A stretch of 15,896 nt of DNA, taken from Gemmatimonadota bacterium (GTDB lineage Bacteria > Gemmatimonadota > Gemmatimonadetes > Gemmatimonadales > Gemmatimonadaceae). Both the position numbers and the translations under genes were made by a program. Below the pieces are notes generated by a model. It was not told the DNA's origin, searched no databases, and was given only the letters and a program-made list of their open reading frames with translations. Positions 1 to 7,033 of this stretch are shown here, one piece after another. The stretch is taken from NCBI GenBank assembly GCA_031127185.1, contig JARIET010000031.1, forward strand, positions 1 through 15,896, given 5' to 3'. Each line of letters opens with the position of its first letter. The first letter of the stretch is position 1.

Positions 1-1213
1 CGAAGGTGATCACTGTCGCTCTTGTGCGAAAATCTCGCTCGAGCACGTCGCGAGCGCCGGCGGTCAGGGCGCCGAGCGCCACCACGGCCGCGGCAATCAG
101 CAGCCACCACGCCGGCGCGGCCACGACCAGATAACGCGGCACGAACACAGGCCGTGCCAGCACGAACCCGGCAGCCGCCGCGATGAGCACCGGAAGTCCC
201 GCCAACACTGCGAGTTCCGCAATGGCAGCGCGTGGGTGCACCGCCCGGTCGCGGCGCACGACGGAAAGGGCGAGTGCCAGCAGCGATGCGACGATAGCGG
301 CGGCGCCTATCGAGGCAGTGCTTGGAGTAAACACGCGGGCCACGAGCGCGTCGAAGAACCGTGGAATATCGAGCAGCGATGGTGTGGCAATCCAATCCAC
401 CATGGTCAGCGGCGCCGACACCGCCCGCGCGCCAATGATGACTGCAAGTGCCCACGGCGAGAACGCAAGAATCGTCACGCCGACCGCGATCCCGAGCCCC
501 GGCACCGCGCGGCGATGCCAGATGGGCGCTGCCAGCACCTGCGCAGCGAGCAGCAGCCAGCCGAAGTAGTGCGAGTAGACGAGCAGGATCGCCGCCAGGG
601 CCATCTGGGCGATGCGTCGCTTGTGCTCGGCCACCGCGTAGCCGCGCGTACCCGGGACCGAGCCGTCATCCGCGCCGGGCGCGAGCCAGTCTGCGCTGGC
701 GGTCAGCCGATCGTAGGCGAACAGGGAGACCGCCGAGGCAAGGAGCAGTAGCGAGTAGCCACGAATCTCATTGCTCAGGAACACGGCGAGCGGGCTTGAT
801 GCGGCGGCGGCCAGCGCGGCGACCGAGGCGTCGAATACCACCGGCTTGGGAAACGGGGATTCGCCCGGCACGTCGAGGAAGCGCCGGGCCAGCGCAACCA
901 TCGGCACCGCTACGGCGATGCCGAGCAGGCAGGGGAGCAGTCGCATCCACGCCACAGACTCGCCGCCGATGCCGATCCACAGTTTGAGGAGCGCATAGAA
1001 GAGCGGGGGATTGGTGCGATCGGCCACCGCTCGGTCGATGAGATCGCGCCAGTCCATCTGCGCCAGCGTGATCGCAAACAGTTCGTCGTACCAGAGGGCG
1101 TAACGCGTCAGTTCGGGAAGCCTGAATGCAGCGAAAAGCGCGACCGCGCCAACCGTGAGGTAGACCCAGCGGCGATCCGCCGCGGTCTCGGCGCTATCGC
1201 GAGGGTGAATCAG
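1..1213 (-). CDS. GT39/ArnT-like polytopic membrane glycosyltransferase, 3' end beyond window
   Basis: Predicted inner-membrane enzyme that would move a sugar from a polyprenyl-phosphate donor to an acceptor. At least 404 residues are visible and the frame runs off the left edge. The N-terminal region has a first membrane segment followed by W-Y-D-E (residues 41-44 counted from the CTG at 1213), matching the catalytic Asp-Glu of the first outer loop in GT39/PMT-C enzymes. Further family-like marks are an N-P-P-L-F-Y stretch, a VYSHYFGW segment, many hydrophobic helices, and RYLVVAAPAWWLLIAAA near the visible end. The start is unresolved. The frame is open directly from the kinase stop (TGA 1246-1244), yet it has no ATG, GTG or TTG before ATG 1057, which would delete the W-Y-D-E loop. 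I placed the start at CTG 1213 as the most plausible. It probably shares a transcript with the kinase upstream. Family call fairly sure; substrate unknown. Confidence 0.75.
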   Translation of the reverse strand, partial: MIHPRDSAETAADRRWVYLTVGAVALFAAFRLPELTRYALWYDELFAITLAQMDWRDLIDRAVADRTNPPLFYALLKLWIGIGGESVAWMRLLPCLLGIAVAVPMVALARRFLDVPGESPFPKPVVFDASVAALAAAASSPLAVFLSNEIRGYSLLLLASAVSLFAYDRLTASADWLAPGADDGSVPGTRGYAVAEHKRRIAQMALAAILLVYSHYFGWLLLAAQVLAAPIWHRRAVPGLGIAVGVTILAFSPWALAVIIGARAVSAPLTMVDWIATPSLLDIPRFFDALVARVFTPSTASIGAAAIVASLLALALSVVRRDRAVHPRAAIAELAVLAGLPVLIAAAAGFVLARPVFVPRYLVVAAPAWWLLIAAAVVALGALTAGARDVLERDFRTRATVITF

Positions 1214-1243
1214 GCCAGAACCGGTGAAAACGGCAAATACGGC

Positions 1244-3085
1244 TCAGCGGGACTTTGCCTTTGTGGTGGGCGCCGAAGGCGCACCAATCGTCACCTGCAG
1301 TTTGCCGGTGGTCGCGGCCGCTGCAACGGTGATGGTAGCGCTCCCTTCGCGCACCCCGACGAGCATGCCGGGCCCGGCGAACTTCACGATCCGGGGATTC
1401 GATGTGCTCCAGACGATCTGCGGAGACGTGACCTTCTCGCCGGCATCGTCGAGCGCGTCAAGTCGCGCACGAACCGTATCGCCGACCCCGAGCCGGCGCG
1501 CGCCGAGCGAGACATTGAACATGGCAATCGCATCGGCGCCCACGGAGCGCAGTGCTTTGCCGCGAACTGTTGCAGCTGCGTCGGGCCCGTGGCCGACGAC
1601 GACGGAATCGCCGAGGGCCGCATCGACAGTTGCCGCCGCCGTGACGGGAACTTCAGTGACCGACGAGTCAGCAGCGGTGGGGTTCGCCTTGGGGCCGTCC
1701 CCGCTCGTGCTGATCGCGAACGCGATACCGGCCAGTGCCACGACGCCGATGCCGATGAGGACAGGCGTCCGGTTGCGTGGCGCAGGTGTTTCGACCGTCG
1801 TGCCCGAATGGCCGTCGCTGACGCGCGCGATGAGCGTTGCAGCGTCGTGTTGCCCCGAGTCGATCGCCGCAGTGGGCCGAGATCGCGCGTCGTCGGCCGT
1901 GATCGCCCCGACGGCGGCGGTCTCCGCCGATCGGACCGTGTCGTCATCGGGCAGCGGCGTGAGGGCCGGGGGTCGGACCGGCGTTGGTGACGCGGGTTCA
2001 GGCGCGCGGGGCCGGTTGGCCATCGGCGCAGGGCTCACCGGCGTTGGCTGGAACGAATGGCGGCGCGGCGGACCTGACTTGACGATCTTGACGATCTCTT
2101 CGCGAATCGCCGGGTCGCTCGTGTCGCAGCAATGCGAGAGTTGCCGGACCACCTCGTGTAGCGACGCAAACCGCGTAGTGGGCTCCTTGTGGAGCATGCG
2201 CATGACGGCGTCGGCCAACTCGCGTGGCAGATCCTTTCGTACATCCGAGATGGGCTTCGGCTCGTCCTGGATATGCGCGAGCTGGAGCTCGATGGGAGAG
2301 CCGACAAACGGCGGCTTTCCGGCGAACATCTCATAGGCCACGACGCCGAGGGAGTACTGGTCACTGGCTGCGGTGACGTCATACCCGTGGCACTGCTCGG
2401 GGCTCATGTAGGCGGGCGTCCCGATTGTCGCACCGGTCTGCGTGAAGTGAGCCGAGTCCTGCACGCGGGCAATGCCGAAGTCGGTCACGATGGCGCTGCC
2501 CGTGTGATCGATCATGATGTTCGCGGGCTTGATGTCGCGATGGACGATGCCTTCGCGGTGGGCATAGTCGAGCCCGCGCGCAATCTCAACGAGGATCGTC
2601 TGCGCGACGCGAAGCGGGAGTGGGCCTCGGCTGAGCAGGTCGTCAAGCGGACGCCCGTCCACGTACTTCATCACGAAGTACATGAAGCGGTCCTTTTCTT
2701 TCACCGAATGGATGTAGATGATGTTTGGGTGGTCGAGCTTGGCCGCGGTGCGCGCCTCGGCCAGGAACCGCTCCCACATTCGCTCGCTGTAGACGAGGCC
2801 GGGTAGCATCACCTTGATGGCGACCTTGCGATTCAGGTGCAGGTCGTGGGCCAGGAAAACCGCTGCCATACCGCCGCGCCCAAGTTCACCCTTGATATCG
2901 TATTCGCCGAGCGTGGCCTGCCTGAGTTTCTGGAGTAGTTCAACCCAGGGGTCGAAGGGCGCTGCACCCTCGCCGCTCAGCACTGCCGACCCCGTAATGG
3001 GATTGCCGCAGGTGCCGCAAAAGCGGTCCCCGGCGGGAACGGCTGCGCCGCAGCCGGAGCAGGTGATGGTGAGGGGGGCGGGCAT
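1244..3085 (-). CDS. Membrane-anchored Ser/Thr protein kinase with N-terminal zinc ribbon and C-terminal Ig-like (BIG2) domain
   Basis: PknB-type (Hanks) Ser/Thr kinase, 613 aa. Residues 9-26 form a zinc ribbon (C9-x2-C12, C23-x2-C26). The kinase domain spans about 62-330 with every key element: glycine loop G69-R-G-G-M-A, Lys91 (VAIK), Glu110, HRD 182-184, DFG 202-204 and SPE 228-230, so it should be active. A Pro/Ala-rich linker precedes one transmembrane helix (about 430-450, LIGIGVVALAGIAFAI). The outer part ends in a BIG2-like fold (about 510-600, with V-W-S-T-S-N and G-S-A-T-I-T-V motifs). I infer that the kinase is cytosolic and the Ig-like domain periplasmic, which suggests envelope sensing. 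ATG 3085 is the chosen start, as the zinc ribbon follows at once. A GATATT -10-like hexamer (3101-3096) lies 10 nt upstream and no strong ribosome site is seen. The downstream glycosyltransferase is a possible partner. Confidence 0.93.
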   Translation of the reverse strand: MPAPLTITCSGCGAAVPAGDRFCGTCGNPITGSAVLSGEGAAPFDPWVELLQKLRQATLGEYDIKGELGRGGMAAVFLAHDLHLNRKVAIKVMLPGLVYSERMWERFLAEARTAAKLDHPNIIYIHSVKEKDRFMYFVMKYVDGRPLDDLLSRGPLPLRVAQTILVEIARGLDYAHREGIVHRDIKPANIMIDHTGSAIVTDFGIARVQDSAHFTQTGATIGTPAYMSPEQCHGYDVTAASDQYSLGVVAYEMFAGKPPFVGSPIELQLAHIQDEPKPISDVRKDLPRELADAVMRMLHKEPTTRFASLHEVVRQLSHCCDTSDPAIREEIVKIVKSGPPRRHSFQPTPVSPAPMANRPRAPEPASPTPVRPPALTPLPDDDTVRSAETAAVGAITADDARSRPTAAIDSGQHDAATLIARVSDGHSGTTVETPAPRNRTPVLIGIGVVALAGIAFAISTSGDGPKANPTAADSSVTEVPVTAAATVDAALGDSVVVGHGPDAAATVRGKALRSVGADAIAMFNVSLGARRLGVGDTVRARLDALDDAGEKVTSPQIVWSTSNPRIVKFAGPGMLVGVREGSATITVAAAATTGKLQVTIGAPSAPTTKAKSR

Positions 3086-3162
3086 CTGGACCCTGAATAT
3101 CGGAAGGCGAGAGGGGCCACGCTACCAGACCGCGGTGACGTCGCCCCCACGCCGAATGTTGC

Positions 3163-3168
3163 TAGATT
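3163..3168 (+). promoter_or_regulatory. Probable -10 element of the tRNA-Lys promoter
   Basis: TAGATT matches four of six positions of the sigma-70 -10 consensus, including the key T1-A2...T6. It lies 13 nt before the mature tRNA 5' end, a normal distance. No convincing -35 sits 16-18 bp upstream. Confidence 0.45.
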
Positions 3169-3181
3169 GCGCTGCTGCAGC

Positions 3182-3254
3182 GACCCGGTAGCTCAGTCGG
3201 TAGAGCAGCGGCCTTTTAAGCCGTAGGTCGTGGGTTCGATCCCCACCCGGGTCA
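3182..3254 (+). tRNA. tRNA-Lys (anticodon TTT)
   Basis: A full cloverleaf can be drawn. The 7-bp acceptor stem is GACCCGG with CCGGGTC (3182-3188 with 3247-3253). The D stem is GCTC/GAGC and the anticodon stem GCGGC/GCCGT has loop CTTTTAA, giving anticodon TTT (Lys). The T arm is GTGGG-TTCGATC-CCCAC and the discriminator is A. The length is 73 nt and CCA is not encoded. Confidence 0.97.
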
Positions 3255-3264
3255 TCAACTCTGT

Positions 3265-3291
3265 TGAGCGTTCAGCGCTGAGCGTTCAGCG
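3265..3291. repeat. 13-bp direct repeat forming a near-palindrome after tRNA-Lys
   Basis: TGAGCGTTCAGCG occurs at 3265-3277 and again at 3279-3291. The join contains the perfect 10-bp palindrome TCAGCGCTGA (3272-3281). With G-U pairs, RNA from 3267 to 3288 can fold as a continuous hairpin. It lies between tRNA-Lys and the convergent YIP1-like gene, so it may end transcription from both sides, though no T-run follows. Related TGAGCGTT copies lie beyond the other end of that gene. Confidence 0.6.
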
Positions 3292-3299
3292 TTTGCGGT

Positions 3300-4043
3300 C
3301 TACCCCGCCTGCAGTGCTCCATACAGTGGGAAGAGCCCGCCGAGCACCCAGAGGGTGACGGCGGCCGCGATCGCCTTATTGCGATCGAGTTTGCCGCCGG
3401 ACGCATAGGCGACCCCAACGAGGACCGTCACCCAGATCGTCAGCAGGTCGAAGCGCGTCGCCACGGCCAGAACCAGTTCGCTGCTCGTGGCCGGATCGAG
3501 AAAACGCGCGGGACCAATGCTGAGCTGCGAGGGGTTCACGAGGTGGCTCGTGTCGCTCATCATCAGGCCCTGAATGTCGGTGATGATGGCGCCGATGACT
3601 CGTGGGACATATGCCAACGACGCAATCACCATGCTGAACCCAAAGTTCACGGCCGCGCCGAACACCTTTGCGACGATCCATACCATCAGCCCCAAGCCGA
3701 ACAGCGCGATGGGTGCGCCCAGGACCATGAAGACAGGCATCAGTTTTTTTTGCATGGCGATGCCCGCCTCCATCTGCTCGGCGGTCATCCGTGGATTCTG
3801 TGCCTGCGCAGTGGCCATTCCCTTACGCATCTGCGCCTCCATGATCGGCTCCATCACATTCTTGCCGGAATAGAGGAGTCCGCCAAGGACCAGCGAAACG
3901 ACGATGAAGGCAAGCCCGCCACCGCCCTTGGCCCGTCTTGCGAATACCTGAGCGGGCGAGGCGAAAATTTCGAGCAGGTCATCAAGCACGCCCGGCTCAT
4001 CGGTTTTCGCAGGTGGGGGCGGCATCATCGACGGGTCGGTCAC
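3300..4043 (-). CDS. YIP1-like integral membrane protein
   Basis: Protein of 247 aa that resembles the YIP1 membrane family, whose bacterial members have no settled function. After a short Pro-rich cytosolic N-terminus comes the segment LDDLLEIFASPAQVFAR, where the SPxxxF pattern is typical of YIP1 proteins. About five hydrophobic segments follow (around residues 46-62, 104-126, 136-155, 195-215 and 225-245). GTG 4043 is the preferred start because AGGAG (4053-4049) lies 5 nt before it; GTG 4049 would overlap that ribosome site. The 5' region carries interleaved inverted repeats (4053-4096). It is convergent with tRNA-Lys and follows the GT4 gene on the same strand with a 68-bp gap, so the two may share a transcript. 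Confidence 0.75.
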   Translation of the reverse strand: MTDPSMMPPPPAKTDEPGVLDDLLEIFASPAQVFARRAKGGGGLAFIVVSLVLGGLLYSGKNVMEPIMEAQMRKGMATAQAQNPRMTAEQMEAGIAMQKKLMPVFMVLGAPIALFGLGLMVWIVAKVFGAAVNFGFSMVIASLAYVPRVIGAIITDIQGLMMSDTSHLVNPSQLSIGPARFLDPATSSELVLAVATRFDLLTIWVTVLVGVAYASGGKLDRNKAIAAAVTLWVLGGLFPLYGALQAG

Positions 4044-4048
4044 GAGCA

Positions 4049-4053
4049 CTCCT
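4049..4053 (-). promoter_or_regulatory. Ribosome binding site deciding the YIP1-like start
   Basis: AGGAG on the minus strand with a 5-nt gap to GTG 4043. It overlaps the upstream GTG 4049 and so argues against that codon. Its first base is also the last base of the AACGCTCA arm of the neighbouring inverted repeat. Confidence 0.6.
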
Positions 4054-4096
4054 GAGCGTTAGGGGGCTGGGTGAACGCTCATCGCAGTGGCCCCCT
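4053..4096 (-). repeat. Two interleaved inverted repeats in the YIP1 leader / GT4 3' region
   Basis: TGAGCGTT (4053-4060) is the exact reverse complement of AACGCTCA (4074-4081), and AGGGGGC (4061-4067) is that of GCCCCCT (4090-4096). The arms are ordered A-B-A'-B', so the two hairpins are either alternatives or form an H-type pseudoknot. The structure ends at the YIP1 ribosome site. Function is not known; leader control or transcript ending after the GT4 gene are both possible. Confidence 0.5.
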
Positions 4097-4111
4097 CGCG
4101 CAAGGCGCGTC

Positions 4112-5320
4112 TCAGGCCTTGTCGAGGCGCAGCCCGGCCGCGAGGCGGCGTGGTTCCCGCGCTTGGGCGCAGACGTCCCGATACGCGGCGTCGAGGCGGT
4201 CGAGTTCATCCTCCCAGCCCAGCCGGCCCGCGGTCTCAATGGCTCCGGCGCTGAGCCGCTCGCGCAGGCCGGCCGTCGTTGCCATGGTATGCATCGCGGA
4301 TGCCAGCGCCCCGATATCGCCAGCGGGGAAGGCGAGGCCATTGACGTCGTCGCGAAGGTGTTCGGCAACGCCGCCAGACGGCGTCGCAATGACTGGGAGC
4401 CCGCTGGCCATTGCCTCCAGTACCACGAGCCCCAGGGTTTCGGTGGTGGACGCAAACGCAAAAGCGTCAGCGGTGGCGTACAGCGCCGGCAACTCGCGAT
4501 CGCGGTCGAGGTTGCCGAGAAAGACGGTACCGGCGGGTGCCAGCTCTCGCAATGTCAGCTCTTCGGGTCCGCTCCCTGCCACCACAAGCCGCAAGGTCTT
4601 GTGGCCGAGGCGCTCGGTAAGAAGCCGAAACGCCTTGAGCACCACATGAACAGATTTTTCACGCGCGAGTCGACCGACGTACAGGAATGTGAAGGCACCC
4701 TGAAGGCCCAGTCGTGCGCGGAGATCCGCGGAGCGACGGTCGGGACGGAACGTCGCGAGGTCGACACCGCGGCCCCAAACCTCCACCGACGAGACGTCCA
4801 GTCGTGTCAGGGCGCTCTTCGCGGCGGCAGACGGAGTGAACGTGCGAGCGGCCGCCCGGTGCATCGCGCCGACGTATTGCTCGACCCACCGACCCGCGCG
4901 GCCGAAGCCGTAGAGTTGCGCGTAGCGCCCGAAATCGGTGTGGTACGAAGTGACAACCGGGATGCCGGCCCGCGCGGCAGCCCACATTCCGACGCGTCCA
5001 ATGGTGAACTCGGTTGCGCAGTGCACGATGTCGGGGGCGAAGTTCCGCACAATGGCGTTGATCCGCCAAGGCGCGGGGAAGGCGATGCGCAGCTCGGGGT
5101 ACCGCGGTGCCGCTACCGACGGGACGGAATGGACGACCACACGCGATGACCCGCCGACGGCGACTCCAGTCTGGCTCAGCATGTCCGGTCTGGGGTAGCG
5201 CGGCGCGATGACGTCTACGGTCCACCCCCGCGCCATCAACCCACGCACGGACCGTTCCGTGACGACGGTGACGCCATTCACCTGCGGCAGCCAGGTGTCG
5301 GTGCAGTACAGTGCGCGCAT
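4112..5320 (-). CDS. GT4-family glycosyltransferase (MgtA/PimB-like), copy 1
   Basis: Retaining GT-B fold glycosyltransferase of family 4, 402 aa, cytosolic or membrane-peripheral. The N-terminal Rossmann half opens with C-T-D-T-W-L-P-Q-V-N-G-V, the acceptor-side signature of MgtA/PimB-like mannosyltransferases. SYHTDF and V-W-G-R-G-V-D follow. The donor half has YVGRLAREK and the E-x7-E motif (E-T-L-G-L-V-V-L-E) before A-M-A-S-G-L-P-V. These enzymes use a nucleotide sugar, often GDP-mannose, to glycosylate lipid acceptors, but the sugar here cannot be told. ATG 5320 is the start, since the family core begins at once; the adjoining TTG 5323 is less likely. No clear ribosome site is seen. It is divergent from the hydrolase-PAP2-GT4 run and clearly paralogous to that second GT4. 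Confidence 0.92.
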   Translation of the reverse strand: MRALYCTDTWLPQVNGVTVVTERSVRGLMARGWTVDVIAPRYPRPDMLSQTGVAVGGSSRVVVHSVPSVAAPRYPELRIAFPAPWRINAIVRNFAPDIVHCATEFTIGRVGMWAAARAGIPVVTSYHTDFGRYAQLYGFGRAGRWVEQYVGAMHRAAARTFTPSAAAKSALTRLDVSSVEVWGRGVDLATFRPDRRSADLRARLGLQGAFTFLYVGRLAREKSVHVVLKAFRLLTERLGHKTLRLVVAGSGPEELTLRELAPAGTVFLGNLDRDRELPALYATADAFAFASTTETLGLVVLEAMASGLPVIATPSGGVAEHLRDDVNGLAFPAGDIGALASAMHTMATTAGLRERLSAGAIETAGRLGWEDELDRLDAAYRDVCAQAREPRRLAAGLRLDKA

Positions 5321-5367
5321 CAAGGCGTGAAGTCAACCGGACCTTCGACACGCAATGGTGACCGGGT

Positions 5368-5418
5368 CGTAACGGTCTCGCACAGGAAAACGTCAGGCGG
5401 ACCCGAGAAATCGTTACG
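5368..5418. promoter_or_regulatory. Divergent intergenic region with a spaced inverted repeat
   Basis: The 179 bp between GT4 copy 1 (start 5320) and the hydrolase (start 5500) must hold both promoters. It contains CGTAACG (5368-5374) and CGTTACG (5412-5418), exact inverted 7-mers 44 bp apart, each followed by GT on the plus strand. GACCGGGTC (5360-5368) is an adjoining small palindrome. They could bind a shared regulator; the evidence is weak. Confidence 0.3.
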
Positions 5419-5487
5419 GTGGCGGCACCAGTTCGTGTCGCGGTCTTGGGCGAGCAGGGCGTCTTTTGTGTGAACGCCCACACGAGC

Positions 5488-5493
5488 GAGGAG
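5488..5493 (+). promoter_or_regulatory. Ribosome binding site fixing the hydrolase start
   Basis: GAGGAG lies 6 nt before ATG 5500, an ideal distance. It selects this start over the in-frame ATG at 5419, which would add 27 residues upstream of the conserved fold. Confidence 0.75.
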
Positions 5494-5499
5494 CGCGCC

Positions 5500-6378
5500 A
5501 TGCACAGGCTGGTTATCAGCGGAGACGTAGAGCGGGTCATCGTCGTTGTGCTGGATGGATTGCGTCCCGACGCCATCACGCAGTTCGGCCTCTCCAACGT
5601 GCTCCGCCTCGCCCGGAACGGGGCGGCCACGTTGCAGGGGACAACGGTCGCGCCCTCGGTCACTGCGGCGGCAATGGCCAGCCTGCTGACTGGAGCCGAT
5701 CCGGCACGCCACGGATTGCAGAGCGATCGGTTCCACCTGCCCCGCGCGACCGGGCCCACGCACCCGCTGCCGCGCGAACTCGCCCGCGTGGGCCTGCCCT
5801 CGTCCGGGTTCATCGGCCACGTGCCATGGATGATGCGCCCCGTCGCCGGACGTCTCGCGCGGACACTCGGGTTTGGCCACTGGAGATTTCGCGGATCAAA
5901 TGCGATCGAAGTGCTCGCCACGGCGAAATCAGCGTTGCGGGAGCAGGCGCGCGGGCTCATCGTGATGCACTGGCGCGACGCCGACCGGGCCGGCCATGAG
6001 AGCGGTTGGATGTCGCCCCGCTATGGCGAAGCGGCGGCCGTACTTGACACAGCGCTTGGCCTGATGATGCGGCTGGTCGACCTGAGCGACCCGCGGAGCA
6101 TGGTCGTCGCGTTGGCCGATCACGGCGGTGGTGGGCGCGCGCTGCGGCGGCACGACAGCGACCACCCCGAGGACCGGACCATTCCGATTGTGTTCGCCGG
6201 CGGCGCCGTGCGGTCGGGGACGCTCGCAGCCGGAACCCACTTGCTTGATGTGCCCGCCACGATCCTCGCGGTTCTCGGGATCGTGCCGCCAGCCAGCTAC
6301 GCGGGGCGATCGCTTATCGGCGCACCGGCCGCGGTACAAACCAGGGCGCTTGAAGAGGTGTCCGATGCTGCAGCCTGA
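5500..6378 (+). CDS. Alkaline phosphatase superfamily / type I phosphodiesterase (NPP-like) hydrolase
   Basis: Metal-dependent phosphoryl hydrolase, 292 aa, with no signal peptide or membrane helix, hence probably cytosolic. The core begins V-V-V-L-D-G-L-R-P-D, where Asp19 is the first metal ligand. Thr55 in P-S-V-T-A-A-A-M-A-S-L-L-T-G is the likely nucleophile. The second metal set is Asp162 and His166 (D-R-A-G-H) with Asp207-His208 (A-D-H-G), and His218 or His222 completes it. The order matches phosphodiesterase/nucleotide pyrophosphatase enzymes, but the chain is short and lacks big insertions. The PAP2 gene follows with a 14-nt overlap and a second GT4 after it, so a phosphorylated lipid or sugar-phosphate substrate is a reasonable guess. 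A nucleotide-sugar or phosphonate hydrolase cannot be ruled out. Confidence 0.85.
   Translation: MHRLVISGDVERVIVVVLDGLRPDAITQFGLSNVLRLARNGAATLQGTTVAPSVTAAAMASLLTGADPARHGLQSDRFHLPRATGPTHPLPRELARVGLPSSGFIGHVPWMMRPVAGRLARTLGFGHWRFRGSNAIEVLATAKSALREQARGLIVMHWRDADRAGHESGWMSPRYGEAAAVLDTALGLMMRLVDLSDPRSMVVALADHGGGGRALRRHDSDHPEDRTIPIVFAGGAVRSGTLAAGTHLLDVPATILAVLGIVPPASYAGRSLIGAPAAVQTRALEEVSDAAA
6355..6358 (+). promoter_or_regulatory. Ribosome binding site for the upstream PAP2 start
   Basis: GAGG lies 6 nt before ATG 6365, inside the end of the hydrolase gene. It supports translational coupling, in competition with a possible leaderless start at 6506. Confidence 0.4.
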
Positions 6379-7033
6379 TCAGGTGCTCGGTGGTGCGCAG
6401 GAAACCGGCTTGCCGATGGGCGCGTACGCTCCATTGTGCGAGAATCGGGCCGACACGCGGCCCAGTCTCCACGCATCGCCGGGAACGACAGGTAAATTGC
6501 CTCTTATGCGCACGCTGATGTTCGACCGACTCGAGGATCGCGATCGCGCACTGTACCTGCGGTGGGCACTCGCGGATTCGGCGTCACACACGTCACGATT
6601 GTTCTGGACCGCCCTGACCCACCTGGGCGGTGTCAGCGCCAGCGTTGTGCTTGCGTTGATTCCGCTGGTGCTTGCCCACGGTCAGCTCAAAGTGGCGGCC
6701 GTCCAGGCCGCATGGGCGCTGACGATCTCGCACCTCATGGTGCAGGTCATCAAGCGAAGCGTCGAGCGAACGCGCCCGTCCGAGGCCGTGCAGCGGCCGG
6801 CGCATGTCAGCGTACCCGACCGTTTCTCGTTTCCGTCCGGGCACTCCGCCGCCGTGATGAGTGTGGCGTTCGTGCACGCAGCAAACTTTCATTCACTCGC
6901 GCTTCCGATGCTCGTGTTCGCGGTGCTGGTGGGCTTTTCCCGCGTGCGTCTCGGCGTGCATTACCCCGGCGACGTGCTGGTGGGCCAGTTGATTGCCATC
7001 GCCACGGGCGTCGCGGTGCGGGCGCTCTGGTAG
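6365..7033 (+). CDS. PAP2-family membrane lipid phosphatase
   Basis: Phosphatidic-acid/undecaprenyl-pyrophosphate-type phosphatase, 222 aa from ATG 6365. All three PAP2 signatures are present: KRSVERTRP (K-x6-R-P), PSGH, and SRVRLGVHYPGD (S-R-x5-H-x3-D). These give the phosphohistidine mechanism at the outer face of the membrane. Hydrophobic helices surround them (ASVVLALIPLVLA, LPMLVFAVLVGF, LIAIATGVAV). Two starts compete. ATG 6365 has GAGG 6 nt upstream and overlaps the hydrolase stop by 14 nt. ATG 6506 would be leaderless, with TAAATT ending 7 nt before it, and would give a 175-residue protein starting M-R-T-L-M-F-D-R-L. The extra 47 residues look unlike the family and have weaker third-position GC. 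The gene lies between the hydrolase and GT4 copy 2, suggesting release or recycling of a lipid phosphate carrier. Confidence 0.9.
   Translation: MLQPDQVLGGAQETGLPMGAYAPLCENRADTRPSLHASPGTTGKLPLMRTLMFDRLEDRDRALYLRWALADSASHTSRLFWTALTHLGGVSASVVLALIPLVLAHGQLKVAAVQAAWALTISHLMVQVIKRSVERTRPSEAVQRPAHVSVPDRFSFPSGHSAAVMSVAFVHAANFHSLALPMLVFAVLVGFSRVRLGVHYPGDVLVGQLIAIATGVAVRALW
6493..6498 (+). promoter_or_regulatory. Candidate -10 element for a leaderless PAP2 transcript
   Basis: TAAATT ends 7 nt before ATG 6506, so transcription would start at or next to that codon. No good -35 is found 16-18 bp upstream. The same arrangement recurs at other starts in the window. Confidence 0.4.

Noticed and set aside
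1224..2336. Plus-strand open frame of 370 codons opposite the kinase
   Set aside because: Low-complexity Ala/Ser/Arg/Thr composition without any domain, lying opposite an intact kinase. It is an antisense frame of GC-rich coding DNA.
3182..4111. tRNA-associated genomic island or attachment site
   Set aside because: No integrase and no repeat of the tRNA 3' end was found; only short TGAGCGTT repeats are present, and base composition does not visibly change.
3938..5149. Plus-strand open frame of 403 codons opposite GT4 copy 1
   Set aside because: No recognisable motif; the minus strand carries a complete GT4 enzyme with all signatures. Same length but no independent support.
4659..5960. Minus-strand open frame of 433 codons across the GT4/hydrolase divergent region
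   Set aside because: It covers parts of two well-supported genes in other frames and has Arg-rich shadow composition.
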